45,164 bases of DNA from contig JADGJA010000089.1 in the NCBI GenBank assembly GCA_027596035.1, forward strand, positions 1 to 45,164, in the 5' to 3' direction. Source of the DNA: Thoreauomyces humboldtii. Taxonomy: Eukaryota; Chytridiomycota; Chytridiomycetes; Spizellomycetales; Powellomycetaceae. Below, piece after piece: positions 44,844 through 45,164 of this stretch (position 1 is the stretch's first letter; each line of letters starts with the position of its first letter). The notes beneath the pieces were generated by a model, which was not told the origin of the DNA, did no database searches, and was given only the letters and a program-made list of their open reading frames with translations. The translations under genes were made by a program, and so were the position numbers.

Positions 44844-45164
44844 TGTGTGTCAGGCAAGATGCGCCATGTGTACAGTGTATTTTTACGTTTCCGCTGTGGT
44901 CGTTGGCATGGCGCATTCCAATTTGCAAAAGCTCAATTGAACCCACAATGTCTTTCAACTGGTCATCTCGTCAACCATAAGGAAAGCTGTGTGTGGCTGT
45001 CTTTTGTTCCCGGTCTCGGCGCCCAGATGTTTGGATAGCGAAGAGATTTTCCTGACATCCAACAGCAGCGGCAAGGTCGCATCATCTTCAGCTGTTGAGA
45101 GTTTTGGCCGTTCATTGGCGAATTCAGAAGTGCTTAATGGGTTGTGGAAAGCCCTGGGAGGGGG
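44844..45164. other. End of window, 3' flank of the WD40 gene
   Basis: About 320 nt without a recognisable gene, RNA or poly(A) consensus. The window ends inside this stretch. Confidence 0.35.

Overview
This is a gene-dense eukaryotic nuclear window. Almost every gene is broken by short GT-AG introns (mostly 40-170 nt, a few near 300 nt), untranslated spacers are short, and the gene set is fungal. A stand-alone dCache/HAMP membrane sensor, a TGFBRAP1-like VPS3, a four-repeat RPEL protein and multi-intron housekeeping genes suggest an early-diverging, possibly zoosporic (chytrid-like) fungus. That placement is inference from gene content, not a phylogeny.

Layout. Positions 1-5 kb: calcipressin (RCN1, +) converging on MON1 (-), then U2AF35 (+). 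Positions 5-6.9 kb: no supported gene, one imperfect direct repeat. Positions 6.9-8.6 kb: ARF1 and RPL36 (both +). Positions 9.2-11.2 kb: a cysteine-rich GPI-anchor-type surface protein (-), a tRNA-Val(AAC) (+) and a doubtful small MGSSSS protein (-). Positions 11.8-16.9 kb: a dCache/HAMP sensor without an output domain and an IKS1-type kinase (both -). Positions 17.3-18.5 kb: an unrecognised gene (-) carrying a 63-bp minisatellite. Positions 18.8-25.9 kb: VPS3/TGFBRAP1, a four-motif RPEL protein and a divergent ESCRT-III protein with a new C-terminal region (all -). Positions 26.7-30.9 kb: a small membrane protein (+), RIO1 (-) and a JAMM/DUF4329-like protein (+). Positions 31.6-36.5 kb: the fluoride exporter FEX (+), a PD-(D/E)XK-like nuclear protein with SUMO-interaction-like motifs (-) and an RNPS1-like RS protein (+). 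Positions 36.7-44.8 kb: SEC1 (-) and a large WD40 protein of unknown function (+).

Together: five genes serve membrane traffic (ARF1 for coat recruitment, MON1 as part of the Rab7 exchange factor, VPS3 of CORVET, SEC1 for exocytic SNAREs, and an ESCRT-III paralogue). Two serve mRNA processing (U2AF35, RNPS1) and two serve ribosomes (RPL36, RIO1). Eukaryotic gene order does not imply co-regulation here. The least conventional genes are the PD-(D/E)XK/SIM protein (33441-35056), the ESCRT-III fusion (24667-25943), the JAMM protein (30452-30928), the output-less sensor (11761-13671) and the unknown WD40 gene (40522-44758).

Exon borders given below were worked out by hand from reading phase and splice consensus. 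Where all phases close, the spliced length is stated.
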